Shown: positions 35,300 to 47,514 of the stretch, one piece after another
How positions within the stretch are numbered: the stretch's first letter is position 1
Layout of the letters: each line of letters opens with the position of its first letter
NCBI RefSeq assembly: GCF_025370935.1
Contig: NC_133477.1
Location: forward strand, 20,691,881 to 20,755,880
Source of the DNA: Choristoneura fumiferana
Taxonomy: Eukaryota > Arthropoda > Insecta > Lepidoptera > Tortricidae
Direction of reading: 5' to 3'
DNA length: 64,000 nucleotides
Notes under the pieces: model-generated
The model's input: the letters and a program-made list of their open reading frames with translations, nothing else
What the model was told of the DNA's origin: nothing
Databases searched by the model: none
Made by a program: the position numbers and the translations under genes

Positions 35300-38200
35300 A
35301 CGCTTACGACACCTTAAGTCATAATTATTCTATGATGTTTAGAACCAATCAGCTTAAGTCTTATTTATCTATGCTGTATACAATAATCGAAGTCCGGGAT
35401 AAGCGGCGGATACCCAATACCCACGTTTTAGTTTGCAGAAGTTGACATTTGCTGAAACTCCTCATCATTTCGTCTTATAAAGTGAGCAAACAATGACTCA
35501 ATTCTGAAAGGCAAAACCACACTAAATTGGTGATGTCTTCAAACCGCTCCAACTGCGGCACTTTACACCCGTCTCTCAAGAATGATGGATTAGGTGTTGT
35601 TCAATTTCAGACGGGATATTACTTTGAGAAAATGAGATAAACAGCTCGAATACTCTGTTGGAATCGAGTTGCAAAGTCAATTCTTCATAGATACCAAGGA
35701 CTATTATATGTATATGGTGTTTGTGATACGGAATATCTGTACTATTTCGAAAACATTGAATTCACCACATTCAAATGTGTATACATTTTTTCTGTATCTA
35801 ATAGTCGTAGCGTAGACGCAATACAATCTGAAGATAAAATGTTTGCTGCAAACAAGTGGGAAAAAAACCAGTAGGCCGCGTTCGTTGCTGCCAGTGCAAA
35901 CTCCTGGGAATGTAGTAAGCATGTATTCTAACCCTGTATTCTACAGTAATATTGGAATACACACGATTGATAATCGTCGATATACCAAATTATGTACAAA
36001 AGCGAACTTATACACTACCACCACTACAGTTTCTATCACTTTATCTTTCGGTAGATGAAAACATTCAGCGTTCAGTGCGAATTACTGAGAATTTCCCCAA
36101 AAACTCCACCATAGACACCATGACACCGGTCGCTTAAATTTTACAGTATCTTGTATGCGACAATCTAAAGATTAACAATTTTCCAAAGCTTACCTCTTTC
36201 CACTCTCTTAACCTGTCCTCTCCCAGAGGCACAAATTTGTGCCCAAATTCCTTTGATCCTGTTATCCTGGGAGATGACAGATTACATTAACTAACCTAAG
36301 TTCCATTGAAGAGAAAATATTCTCAACTTTGATACCATCTTTAATGAATCTCTCATAAACTGCTTCATGTTTTGCTAAGATATTAAAGTAATCACTTATA
36401 GCTTCGTGAACTTTACGACCGTTTTCAAATGTCACTCGCGTAGCGAAATCACAAAGCAGTTTCCCCCTTGATATCTGGAGAAAGGCTGGAGGGCTTGGAA
36501 AACTTAACCTTTAAGAAAGTTCTGTTTCAGTTTGACACGTTTCTAAAGATAGTTATTTCGCTGCTCTATCTTTGGATGGCCAAGAGTATTTGCGAAATAT
36601 TAATTATTATGCGATTATGAATGATTAGATCGTCAATTCGTCGGTGCACGCGTGAAACTTAAAAAAAAAACAAAATTAAAGAGTATATCAAGGTTTTTTT
36701 TTTAAACCGAGTATCACTTCATAAGCAAGTCGTTTGAGCTTAAAGTTTGGATTCAATGAAAGGACTAAGTCGTCCTACGACTAAGATAAAGTCGTTTTTC
36801 TGAGTGGTTCGATCAAATTGATATCATGGAGACTGTCCATCTCATAAGTGATCTTAAAGCTATTCATACTAAAGCCATCCCTGACTATATCGTAGTCAAT
36901 CCGTTGCCACCGCTTACTACACTCGTAAGTTATCTTGAGACTGGTTTGAAACATCGACATGTACAGACTGACTCAGTGTTGAAAGTTACACGATAATAAA
37001 AGTAATGTTGGAATAAAAACGAACTGCTGCATACATTTTATGAGCCTAGGATTGCTCTGTACATACTGGTGTTTTGCCAAACGATCGCGTACATTCTCAA
37101 GTCGACATAGTTTCTCGAGTGTTCGGGTTGCCATGTTTATCCGCCGCTTTTGGCTTGTCGTTTGTGTCGCCAAATATTTCGATTATTTATAATCTTTGAC
37201 GCAAAACGTCGGCTGGATCGCAGCCAGTCCACGTCAGTGACATATTCTTAAATTGCGTACGTTGATAACGTGGTATGTTGTGTCGTCTAGTTTTTTAGCG
37301 TCTGCATTTGGTTTTATTATGCTTTTACTATTTTATTTTTGCGCTTTACGTAACTCGTGTTCATAAATAAAGCGTCAGTAGATAAGCAAATGAACTTTTC
37401 CTCGTATCGCGGCTTGTATATTTCCGATTAACTAGTAAAAGTCGTTTTGTTACAATGTTTACTAATCGTGGGAATACGTTAGATAAACTTCACTTATTGC
37501 GTCTTAAATAACAAATTACTAATGGCCACCTGCTGGAAAAAGTTTAGTGTTAAGTTCAGTTAATATACTGTCAAGCTAACATTACGCTTAACACCCGGTT
37601 TCTTTCCTAAGCAAAATGTACGCAGCATGGGGTCATTTTAGATGGTTAGATACTGACATAGTCAGATAGACATAATAAAAATGAGCTTTTCAGACTTTTC
37701 TTATTGTTTGTGCTATAAGAGCAACCTTCATACCAAATTTCAAGTTTCTAGGACAACCGCAAGTACCCTTTAAGGTTTTTCAGTTACAATCGGCAATTTG
37801 TATGGAAACACGTTTTTCATTGATCATTCAATTCAATTCATTTATTTCATCCAAGATAAAATTTGATCTCATTATTGTTAAATAGAATAGTCTTAGTAAT
37901 AAAGTTAGTATTAAATACTAAATTAAATCTTTTGATTACGTTGACTTAGCAGTTTAATTTTTTCACTGCTTCAAGTCATAGACTCAGTATTTGATATTAA
38001 ATTGTCTTAATTTGCCATGGACTGGTACATACCGGGTGTGGCCTGTAATACGAGCAAAAAATTAAAACATAGATATAAAAATAATGGAGTCTTTGAATTT
38101 TCCTTTTTTCATACAAATTAAATACTGCTATCAATGTACGCCATTCTAGAACACAACTGACATCGCCTGTCACGCTACAAACATCAAACATTTTGCTTTA

Positions 38201-39240
38201 CATTGCTTCTTCGAATAAATTTAAAAGTGTAATAAAATTAAAAAAAAAACTTAAAAAAAAAGTTGAACTAATGTTGTTCAGTTTGAGGAGTATGATATGA
38301 TCTATGTTTTAATTATTTGCTCGTGTGGCCTGTAACACCCGGTATACGTATATAACTCATGACATACCGCTTGTTGGGAAAAATGCCTTTATAGGGCAGT
38401 ATATCTGCTAGAAGCTAGATTTAGACTGTTCAGAAAAGCCATTTAAATATTTCAACTACACTAAAAATATCTTTGTTATCACATCAATGTATATAGCTAC
38501 TTTTATTTAGGAAATACACATAGTAGCTTATTTAAATAAATTTGCAACAGGTCTGCTGGTCCGTAGCTTCTAGTAAGGTCAAGTTATGAGTCAAATGCCA
38601 ATGCGAATATTGCGTTTACAAAGCGAATATAACGTCGAAACGTGTTTAAGTGAAGTGGCAATGAGATGTGCAAATAGCTCGTGGAATTGATGGTCGATGC
38701 GTCGCGAAGGTTAAAGGTTTGACGCCCTGTGAATTTTGTTATTAACTACCTACTTAAAATCATTATAGTTTACTTTGTAAATAGGTACAGAGGTGTCTGT
38801 AATGTTTTTTTGAGACTGCCAGCGTTTTCGATAAAATAACTATTGTAGAGTAGGCGCCGCAAAAAACTTGGCAGAAATGTGTATTTTTTTGAACTGTACA
38901 CTGTTGAGCCAATTGTTTCGCAATTAATTTCATTTCTTTTATTTATTTTGCTAAAACATACACAGTTGGTACAAATTTTCATGTCAGTACTGCAAATTAC
39001 ATGAATGCATGTTCCGCCACGTTGTAGCATTCTTAATTTTAATAATAATAAATAATATTTAAATTTACAATATAAACTAAATTTGACAATAATCAAAACA
39101 ATAATAATTAAATTAATTAATTAACCAAGAAATTATATTTTAAATAGAAATAGAAAATAGTTTTTTTTTATAAATAATTACATACACAAAATAAAAACAA
39201 GTATGAAGTACGTATTATTAAGTAGTAAATATATTCTCAC
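35300..39240. other. AT-rich non-coding stretch
   Basis: No gene is supported. Near 38840-38880 there is a minus-strand copy of a repeat tail (CTGCCAAGTTTTTTGCGGCG), also seen on the plus strand near 25165-25195. The rest appears unique and non-coding. Confidence 0.45.
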
Positions 39241-39248
39241 TCATAATT

Positions 39249-39358
39249 AATGTATATCGGGACTGCTATTTATTGCTTACGTACCTACAAATTTTTCCGT
39301 GGTAATTTTAGCAATAAATAGTTGTCGTGACTGATTAAGTCCCGATATACATACATTA
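39249..39358. mobile_element. Palindromic MITE
   Basis: AATGTATATCGGGACT and GCTATTTATTGCTTA on the left are mirrored by TAGCAATAAATAG and AGTCCCGATATACATAC on the right. Confidence 0.65.
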
Positions 39359-39680
39359 ATCTAATCATGATGTTTAAATCATCCCCTCATCAGAGCTTGA
39401 CCCCGCCGCCGCCATCATAATGGTACCCAAGTTATTGGCAAAACCTACGGTCCAAAAATGAATTTCAAAGCGCAAAATATTCAGTAAAGGCCTCGTGAAA
39501 ATGTCACAACCATGAAGTCTAAATTTAGAATTCTGACGGCGCGGTTAAATTTTGTTTTAACTTTGGAATGCTCACAAATGGAATTTTTATGTTGTCCTTT
39601 ACGTAACCACATTCGCTGAAGGGGACTTCCAACCTAAAGCTCTTGCTTTCAAATTGTAAATATGACTCCGGAAAAGCACT

Positions 39681-39805
39681 GCAGGGCTACTACGAAACTC
39701 GAAGTTCGTGTCGTGCGATCCCTGTGACACTTATAGTATTTAATACGAGAGCGAGAGGGACGGTACGATACGAACTTCGAGTTTCGAGTTTCATAGTAGC
39801 CCTGC
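39681..39805. mobile_element. MITE family A, copy 7
   Basis: It starts GCAGGGCTACTACGAAACTC and ends TTTCATAGTAGCCCTGC, nearly identical to the copy at 11.84 kb. Confidence 0.85.
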
Positions 39806-40139
39806 TGGCCTTTTCATGATACATAGATTAAAGTGTCTAAACTGGTACCATTCATTACAATATCATTAATCTTCTTGTAAGTACTGTAACACTAACACCG
39901 GATAGTACCCTACCAGATCTATTTGCATGACCTATTTAGCTGATTTTCTGAATTTCTTTTAACCTACTACTGCTGTTCGTGACATATCATCAAAGACGAC
40001 CAAGGCTATATCGAGATAAACCCTTTCTTCAAAGACGACCCCGTCAAATATTTCGGAGATATTTTTGTGACATTTGCTCGCTCCATTTTACCTCCTGTTT
40101 TAGGAATACATTGCTTACTATTAAAAAGTGGCTTCTTTT

Positions 40140-40395
40140 CATCATATTCATATCCAGATATCCTCTACCTTATATACGCCCACCGCTGGGTACAGGCAAT
40201 GTTCTCGGAATGAGAAGGCTTGGATTGTAGTTCCCATGCGGACCCGTTGCAGATCCAGACTTCACCACCATTGATGCGAAATAATGCGTGTGTATGTGCT
40301 GAAAATCTCGCAGTAAATTTCAAATTATAATTTTGTACATTTCGAAACACGCAGAGGTGCCAGCCGGTGTTCGAACCACTAGTCTAAAGAGTTCC
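40140..40395 (-). mobile_element. Diverged copy of the 40.8 kb SINE
   Basis: TATATACGCCCACCGCTGGG, the TAGTTCCCATGCGGACCCGT block and AGAGGTGCCAGCCGGTGTTC follow the order of the neighbouring SINE with many substitutions. Confidence 0.7.
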
Positions 40396-40749
40396 AAATA
40401 TGTTTCCGGTTAAAATTAAAATGGCAACGCCAACCATTTCATAAAACTGCTCCTTATCCCATCTGCCATGCGTCGTTATCACCCTTATACATAAAACATT
40501 AATGTATGCGAACATTTCACGGCGTAAGGGTCAAACTGCATTGCAGCTACTCCTGGACATAAAGAGAATTTGTAAAACTCTCGTATTTATGAGCTGGGAA
40601 TATGTTAGGATGTCCGTATTACACTGTCTTTGTATCTTTGTTAGCTGGACGCTTGGAATAACAATTCAATTCGAATGCCAGATCGCATTTATGCAAAGAA
40701 GCCGCGGTTAATGCTGGTAGGGGAGTTCAGTCGAACTAACCCTACCGAA

Positions 40750-41058
40750 ATATCATCATCATCCCAGCCTATATACGTCCCACTGCTGGGCACAGGCCTC
40801 CTCTCAGAACAACAGGGCTTGGGCCATAGTTCCCACGCGGGCCCAGTGCGGATTGGGAACTTCGCACGCACCATTGAATCGCTTCGCAGGTTTGTGCAGG
40901 TTTCCTCACGATGTTTTCCTTCACCGCAAAGCTGGTGGTAAATTTCAAATGTAATTCCGCACATGAATTTCGAAAAACTCAGAGGTGCGAGCCGGGGTTC
41001 GAACCCACGACCCTCTACTTGAGAGGCGATAGGTCAAACCACTAGGCCACCACGGCTT
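40750..41058 (-). mobile_element. tRNA-derived SINE
   Basis: The minus strand begins AAGCCGTGGTGGCCTAGTGG (A-box region), continues to GTGGGTTCGAACCCCGGCTC (B box), then a tRNA-unrelated body, and ends in CAGCAGTGGGACGTATATAG, GCTGGG and (ATGATG)n. This is the classic lepidopteran Pol III SINE layout. Confidence 0.9.
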
Positions 41059-42019
41059 TAATACGCCGAAATATTATTACGGATTAATTGTAAAACAACG
41101 TTGCATTCTAAGAGCGCGTGTTGGGGAATAATTACGGGTTGCTATTTTCACAATATTTTTATATGACATAACTTATAATGGAAAATGCGTATCGTGATAT
41201 TGAGTCGAAATTCATAGTACTTTTATCAGTAACAGATTTTTAAGTGAGAACTTGATAAGATAAATGTTATCGTCGTTAATCAAACAATATCGCAATTTGA
41301 CAGTAATTTCCTGCAAGGAAGACGACTGTCAAGTTGCCGAGAGCGTCAGTAGCTCTCTCTATTTATGTTATCCCCGTGCGAAACCAAGGCGGACGGTTTG
41401 TTTTTAATAATTTTACACAGTTCTTTAAAACATCAGTTCAACACAGAACTCACGATGGCCGCTTAAGATCTATTAATACTTTGGCCACGGCGGCCTCTCA
41501 TTGTGTATCAATCAGCAATGCAGAAGATCGGCCGATTTAGCACTTTGGGCATCCGCTGCAAACCTCGCCATTATACAGCTTCCTCTGGGACTAGCTTCTT
41601 TCGTAACCAATATCGTAGTAAGGTCTTTTAAACACCATCTATACGAATAAACTTTGTGATATTCTGGAGTCTTAAAAGCTGCTCAAAAATGTAGAATTAT
41701 ATCGCGTATCTATGTAGAAGTTAGTACCAGAGTTTGCGGTGCCTGCAGATGTTTAAGCATGATGCGACCAAATGGAGGTTCCTGTGGCTGGGCTAGGATT
41801 GTCAAAATGGATCCTCAACATATTTATAATCATTATGAAAACTATTTCAACTTGTTCAACTACTGGACGAAATGTTCTGGGTTCAGTTTGTTATTTTTTG
41901 TGTTACCTTCGTATCGCAAAACGCGGCACAAGTTTCGTCTACAGTAATTGCGGAGTGGTCCTATTTTGCAGTATTCAGTATGTTTATTTTCCTAACGTGC
42001 GTTTTCTTTTGTATTCCAG

Positions 42020-42103
42020 CATGAGATCACAACGGGTGTGCGGTATCCGCATGGAAGCCCGGCGGACTGGTGACCCCGCGCAGTTCCGCCGCGCCCTGTC
42101 GGT
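42020..42103 (+). promoter_or_regulatory. Transporter leader: spliced 5' UTR segment with overlapping upstream ORF
   Basis: A polypyrimidine tract and TATTCCAG precede position 42020, so the first coding exon is entered by splicing and at least one 5' UTR exon lies upstream. An ATG at 42021, directly after the acceptor, opens a 61-codon frame ending at 42206, and a second in-frame ATG lies at 42051. This frame overlaps the transporter start at 42104 in a different phase, so it would be expected to reduce initiation at the main ATG unless leaky scanning occurs. Confidence 0.6.
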
Positions 42104-45100
42104 ATGGACGCGCCCGTGTCGCCGCCCGCGGAGCGCCCGCACGGTGGGCCGCTCCAAGGACCAGCCCGCGAAACCTGCGACCCCAACCCGCCCGCGGAGG
42201 CCTTAGATCCAGAGACTCTGCGGCCCGCGCCGCGCGCGCTCCCCACTATCCCTGAAAGCGAACCGCTGCTCCGCGAAGTGCTCAGTGGAAATGCAAGTGT
42301 TAGTGAAAATGTTACGCGGAAACCTAACGGGCGGTCGTTGCACGTGAAGTTTGACGCTCAGTCGCCGCCAGCGCCCGTGTCCGTCAGTGGATCAAGCTCG
42401 GGATCCAGTTCTTCTGATGACGAGGAGTTATCACTGGCCGAGGCGCGCCCGCCCGATGGCGGCTGGGGCTGGGTCGTCGTCTTCGCCTCCTTCATGGTCA
42501 ACCTCATCGCTGACGGCATTACCTTCAGCTTCGGAGTGTTCTACCCACACTTCCTAGAATACTTCGGCGAGGGCAAAGGCAAGACCGCCTGGATCGCCGG
42601 TATCTTCATGGCGATGCCTTTACTGTCCGGGCCTATTGCCAGCTTTTTGACAGACCGATACGGCTGTCGGCGTATGACTATCTTCGGCTCTGTGCTGGCA
42701 GCCATCGGGTTTGTTATATCCGCCTTCGTTGACAACATGGAGACGCTGTTCTTGACGTTCGGCATCATGGCCGGGTTCGGATTGAGTCTGTGCTACGTGG
42801 CGGCAGTCGTGATTGTCGCCTACTACTTCGAGAAGAAGCGATCGCTTGCGACCGGCATTTCAGTTTGCGGAAGCGGCATCGGCACCTTTATATTCGCGCC
42901 GCTGACCTACGTATTGCTAGACGAGTACGGTTGGCGAGGGACGACATTAATATTAGCCGGATTTTTCCTAAACATGGCCGTTTGCGGCCTGCTCTTCAGA
43001 GATCTCCCGTGGACGACGACTATGAACGAAGAAAAAGCGAAAGAGAGAAAACGGAGGCGCGAGCGGAAGCGTAACAAGCGTTACGAATCGTCTGCTGACA
43101 GTTTCTCTGACAGTAAAAGCAGCGCAGCGGGTTCTGCAAAGATCCCTCAAACCACAGACGTTGAAGCTGTTTCTTCACCGATCGTGCCGCAGTTTAGCTC
43201 TCTAGTGGACTTACCTACATTCATGACTGGGGGTGAAAGCGTATCTCTAGAAGTCTTCGAAATGATGTCGAATAAGGGTCGCGCGTATGCCATTTTAGCG
43301 CATAACTACCCCGGAGTGATGCTTCCTTCTAGAAGCTTTAGCGACAGTGGGAGACTACACGACCAATCCACGCCTCGAGCGGTGATGTCTCCGGATACTA
43401 CCTCACCTGGACCTTTATCACCAACGGGTGCTCCAGGGAATCGTGCGCCTTTAGGGGATAAGACAGCCTTATCGTTGTGGCTGAAAAGACAAGCGGCCAC
43501 TGGGAATGCTGCGGGGGTTAAGAAGCCTCCAGCCTTCCTCAAAGACTTGCGGGTGCATCGCCACTCGCTCACCTACAGAGGAGCCATGTTGAATATCAAC
43601 AGATACCGCTTGAGAGCGTCCTCTTGCCCTAACATCTTCAGGAACTCAATGACCACCATTGCCAAAGAAAAGGTGAGTTACTCATTTATTGTACATCTTA
43701 CCGTTTTCTCTCTTTTTAATTATTTCTTTTTATATCGAGTAAGTTAAGTAAGATCGACGAAAGATAAAAATCGATCGAAAAATTGAGAGCAATATTTTGC
43801 TCTAAGTCAATTCCGTCCGTTCATAATAATTAATGATGCTTACTTGAGAAATGTATATAAATAAAAAAATAAACCTAAAATGTGTTGCTAAGCACAAAAC
43901 TCGGGAACAGCCGGACCGATTTCGCTTATTCCTATTTTGTTGTGTTCGTTATTGTCAGAAGAAGGTTTTTATGGAAGAAAACTTAGAAAAATTACAACGA
44001 GGCGAAGCCGCGGGCAATAGCTAGTTGATAATGAATATGATCTAACATGTGTTAAACACTTATTCAACAGCCGTCTACATTTTGTAGTAAAACAAAACTT
44101 ATGGTAAAACTGACTACAGTGCAGTGTGACGAACCTTTTCAAGTTGTCTTTAAAACTATAACTCATAGTCTTCAATGAGGGCTATCGTTTTTTGTCTCAC
44201 TAGATGGCGCACTGTTGCGTGAGGTTTTTAAGTATGGCTTTCAAAGTCTGTTATTACGGGCGTGAAAACAAAGTTTAGATTAAAATCATATTTAATACAC
44301 CTCAAAACCGTACCATAAAATTATCGAGCATGCCTCAGTGTTGCATAGTCCCCGTTTTGTTCGGAAAAAAGGGAGGACAAAGGTTTCCGAAAGACAAAAC
44401 TGTCTCAAAACACAGACATTCATTGCCCCGGAACGCATATTTGACATAATTAATTTCAGATATTGCAAAATATTCACAAAATTATTCTAATTATAAATAA
44501 ACCCGCGTAGCTCACCCAAAAACTATGAGATTTGACATTTCGGAGACCTCACGCTACACTAGCGCCTCTAGTGGCGAATTCATACGCGATAGCCCTCATT
44601 GCGCTCCACCCGTCCTTGTTCCTTGTTTACATTGCATAGGCAAACACTAAGCAAAATTACAGCTTCGAGTCAATCAGTCGGGACTTTCTTTTAAAAATTA
44701 TGTCCTAATAATATTTTTTGTACATTGTAACTGTCTCTTATTTTAATCAACTTTCGCTTCCAGCTCCAATGGTACGCCGGGCTCTGGGACTTCTGGGACC
44801 TAGCCGTAGACATGCTGGACTTCTCCCACTTCAAAAACCCAGCCTTCCTGCTCTTCGCCATTTCCAACTTCTTTCTGTACATGTGGTACGACGTACCGTA
44901 CGTGTACATAGCAGACAGCGGCATGTCCATGGGTTTTAACGAGTCGCAATCGTCCATGCTGATCTCGATTATTGGAATCCTGAATATGTTTGGAGAGGTA
45001 AGTCTTGTATTACTGAACCGGCTAGAGCATACATGTGTAGTCTAAAAGGCTGAACGGTTTTCAACATATGGTATCACTAGATTCGTCAAAACTATCGAAT

Positions 45101-47514
45101 TGACATAGGGTCGACATCTATCGACGCGGAATCAGCGTAAGCCGATCAAAAAACTCTGTCCTCCGGAACAAACTATTTGTATACCGAATTTCATCCAAAT
45201 CGGTCCGGCGTTGTCATAACGCTCTTTTCTCTGTATCCAATAATTGTTCAGAATTGTTATAAAACAAACCTAATCTAACCTATAGTTTTTTATAGGACGA
45301 CCATTTAAAACTCTCAGAAATATTTAAGGTTTTAGTGGGAAAAAATTATGACAAACGATGATTCGGACAAAAATTACGGTATGACTAGCGAACAGTATGC
45401 GAACTTGGCGCTCCCATTATTGTCAGGACAGGGTTTGTGTGAAACGAAAAGAAATGTATATAGATTCTCACCAACGTGTCTATGTGTTTCAGATCCTGCT
45501 GGGCTGGGTGGGCGACTGGGAGTCAGTCAACCCGAGCATCGTGTACGCAGCCTGCATGGTGCTCTGTGGCTTCGTCACGTTCCTCATGCCGCTGCTTACC
45601 ACTTACTTAGGACTCGGTAAGTCTCCGAAGTCTATGGAAATACACGTGCCTGTAGCTCGCACATTTTCGGACGAGTAGCTGGCACGTGTACGTCAAACTT
45701 CATACAATATGTTTTGCTAAGTCAGCAATTCTGCTTCATTTCTAACTCTGCACTCATAATTTAGATTAGATTAGATTTTTATAAAAATATGGCTATGTCC
45801 ATTGAAGGACAATTTTGCCAGAGTCTAGTAGGTTTTGCCATGAGAGGTAATGGTGGATGAACGATGAGAGAGAGCCACTCATAATTTGTATTTGTCCGTT
45901 GCGCTTTGACGTTTTTAGAAGAAAATCGCACATTGACAGCAAGACTGCCAGTATTAAATTATCGAAATAGTATGCAAACTTTTATACTGGACACAATAAA
46001 TAAGGAATTAAAGAACACGAACTCAAACTAATTTAAAACGTAATGTTATCGATTCTTATCTCGATTCTGAACATACTACTTTCTGGTTTTCAGTTTTTTG
46101 ATTAACACCTTGTAGATGCTCGGATGGACTTTAAATTTCTCAAGTGTATAACTTCAATGTCAATATGTAAAAACAATTTTGTAACAAAAAGAAGAAGAAC
46201 CAGCAATATTCTAACGACATTATCTTTTCTTCCAGCCTCCGCAGCGGGCTTGTTCGGCGCGTTCATCGCCGCCAACTATTCGCTGACTTCCATCATCCTG
46301 GTGGAGCAGATAACCCTGGAGAAGTTCACCAACGCGTACGGACTGCTGCTGCTGATGCAAGGCGTCGCCAACCTCATCGGCCCGCCGCTTGCTGGTCAGT
46401 ACACGCGCACATTACTTGGATGCATTTTAGAGAACCCTAAGACCCGTTTTGCGCGCGAGGTCACTAGCGCGTAGACACTCGCGCGTTCCCGAGGTACTCA
46501 ATTCAATACAGGTAAGAGCTTGTCCAGACGGAGCGTTTTGCCTAGTAACTCGGGAAAGTGTGAGTGTGTACGCGCGAGTACTCGCGCGTAAAACCATAGT
46601 AAAAGAGAGCAAGTAGGCTTAAGGGCTAACGACACTAGGTCCTCGTTTTTATTCACTTGATTTTAGTTTTAAATTTTAAACACAACACTTATTGACATAA
46701 AAAAAACACTACATCTCAACAAAGATACAGTAAAAACATGAATAGGAGAAGAGAGAGAAATTAGAGACGTTGCGCTGTAGTGTGATGCCAAAAGGACTCA
46801 GCTCAGCATGTGCCGTAGCCCTGTAACCAGAGCTGCAGCGCTGGTTTTCAGCTGAACCCCAGCGAGTGTGCACCCACGTAACTGACGTATCGTATGAGGT
46901 GCTTTATAGGAGATGGCGGCGTGCAGTCAGGTGGACAACTGGAAAGGGAGGGCCCAGATAGTGCCGGATTCTCTGGTTGACAAACCTGGCTGCATGTCCC
47001 CAGCTCCCTTGAGCTTACAACGGAAAGGAGATGGTTGGAGGGTTTCTTACAAACAGAGTCTTGCTTCAGCCATTCGCTGAAGAGCCGGGGGTAAATGCAA
47101 AAGTTTGTGAGTGTCGTCTGGCATCTTTCAGCAAGCCAGGTCTGGCAGCTCATCTTCTCTCCAATATGTTTGTAAAAGCCATCAGAACCAGCTAACAAAA
47201 ACTGTATCTTAAACAGCTGGACGGATTTTAAAACGATGTAACTGAGAACCATCCATTCGCAGAAGTGTGTTTTCTGTGAGTCAATATAGCCGTAATTCAC
47301 GTACTTGTTTCTCCTTCCAGGGTGGGTCTATGACATCACAGGCTCTTACGACCTGTCCTTCTACATGGCAGGCGTCTTCATCGGGATATCGGGCATAGTG
47401 CTGCTCGTCTTGCCCATATACAATCGCGCCAGAAAGTACAACGAGATGCGAAAGAAACCGGAACCAACACAAGAGAACGGAGTTGTTAAGCAGAATGGGA
47501 AATTAATGGCATAA
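42104..47514 (+). CDS. Monocarboxylate transporter (SLC16 family, MFS), complete coding region, five coding exons
   Basis: Coding exons are 42104-43672, 44764-44997, 45493-45616, 46236-46394 and 47321-47514, with GT-AG junctions and consistent phases, totalling 759 residues plus TAA. The N-terminal tail (1-115) is Pro/Ser-rich. The SLC16 signature PDGGWGWVVVFASF begins at residue 117 in TM1. The MFS loop 2-3 motif appears as ASFLTDRYGCRR (179-190). TM1-6 end near residue 298. A long cytoplasmic loop, residues 301-545, starts with a very basic run (KAKERKRRRERKRNKR, 311-326) and is rich in Ser and Pro. TM7-12 are encoded by exons 2-5 (LLFAISNFFLYMWY, ILLGWVGDW, GLFGAFIAANYSLTSIIL, GPPLAGWVYDITGSY, GIVLLVLPIYN), followed by a short polar tail. 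SLC16 proteins carry lactate, pyruvate, ketone bodies or other small solutes across membranes, some proton-coupled. Substrate and exact fly orthologue cannot be assigned. An in-frame TGA upstream of 42104 makes this the first usable ATG. Confidence 0.94.
43878..44024 (+). mobile_element. Helitron-like non-autonomous element in transporter intron 1
   Basis: AAAATGTGTTGCTAAGCACA, then CTCGGGAACAGCCGGACCGA, ending with AGGCGAAGCCGCGGGCAATA and GCTAG. The hairpin and CTAG end match the other Helitron-like elements; the body differs. Confidence 0.6.
44176..44602. mobile_element. TIR element with THAP-like coding remnant, copy 1
   Basis: Ends ATGAGGGCTATCG and CGATAGCCCTCAT are inverted, followed inside by TCTCACTAGATGGCGC and mirrored, diverged GCGCCTCTAGTGG. 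A plus-strand 39-codon frame from 44330 begins MPQCCIVPVLFGKKGGQRFP and continues KDKTVSKHR, resembling the start of a THAP zinc finger (M-P-x-C...RFPKD), with the second cysteine position lost. THAP domains are the DNA-binding part of P-element-type transposases. No clear target duplication was found. Confidence 0.65.
45231..45423 (+). repeat. Interspersed repeat C, copy 1 (transporter intron 2)
   Basis: CCAATAATTGTTCAGAATTG, AAATTATGACAAACGATGAT and TTACGGTATGACTAGCGAAC are shared with 55798-55998 over about 190 bp. The preceding 45110-45170 resembles one arm of the palindrome at 61018-61234. Confidence 0.85.
46446..46594. mobile_element. 149-bp GC-rich palindromic MITE in transporter intron 4
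   Basis: The left end GTTTTGCGCGCGAGGTCACT is mirrored by a right end reading (reverse complement) GTTTTACGCGCGAGTACTCG; the arms continue about 50 bp with CGCGCGTTCCCGAGGTAC versus ACACTTTCCCGAGTTAC. Confidence 0.7.

Noticed and set aside
35704..36137. Overlapping open frames on both strands
   Set aside because: Short, AT-rich, no domain, no splice logic linking them to a gene.
40985..41058. Possible tRNA gene on the minus strand with good A and B boxes
   Set aside because: The sequence continues into a tRNA-unrelated body and an (ATG)n tail, a partial copy lies next to it and another fragment at 49.8 kb, so it is a SINE.
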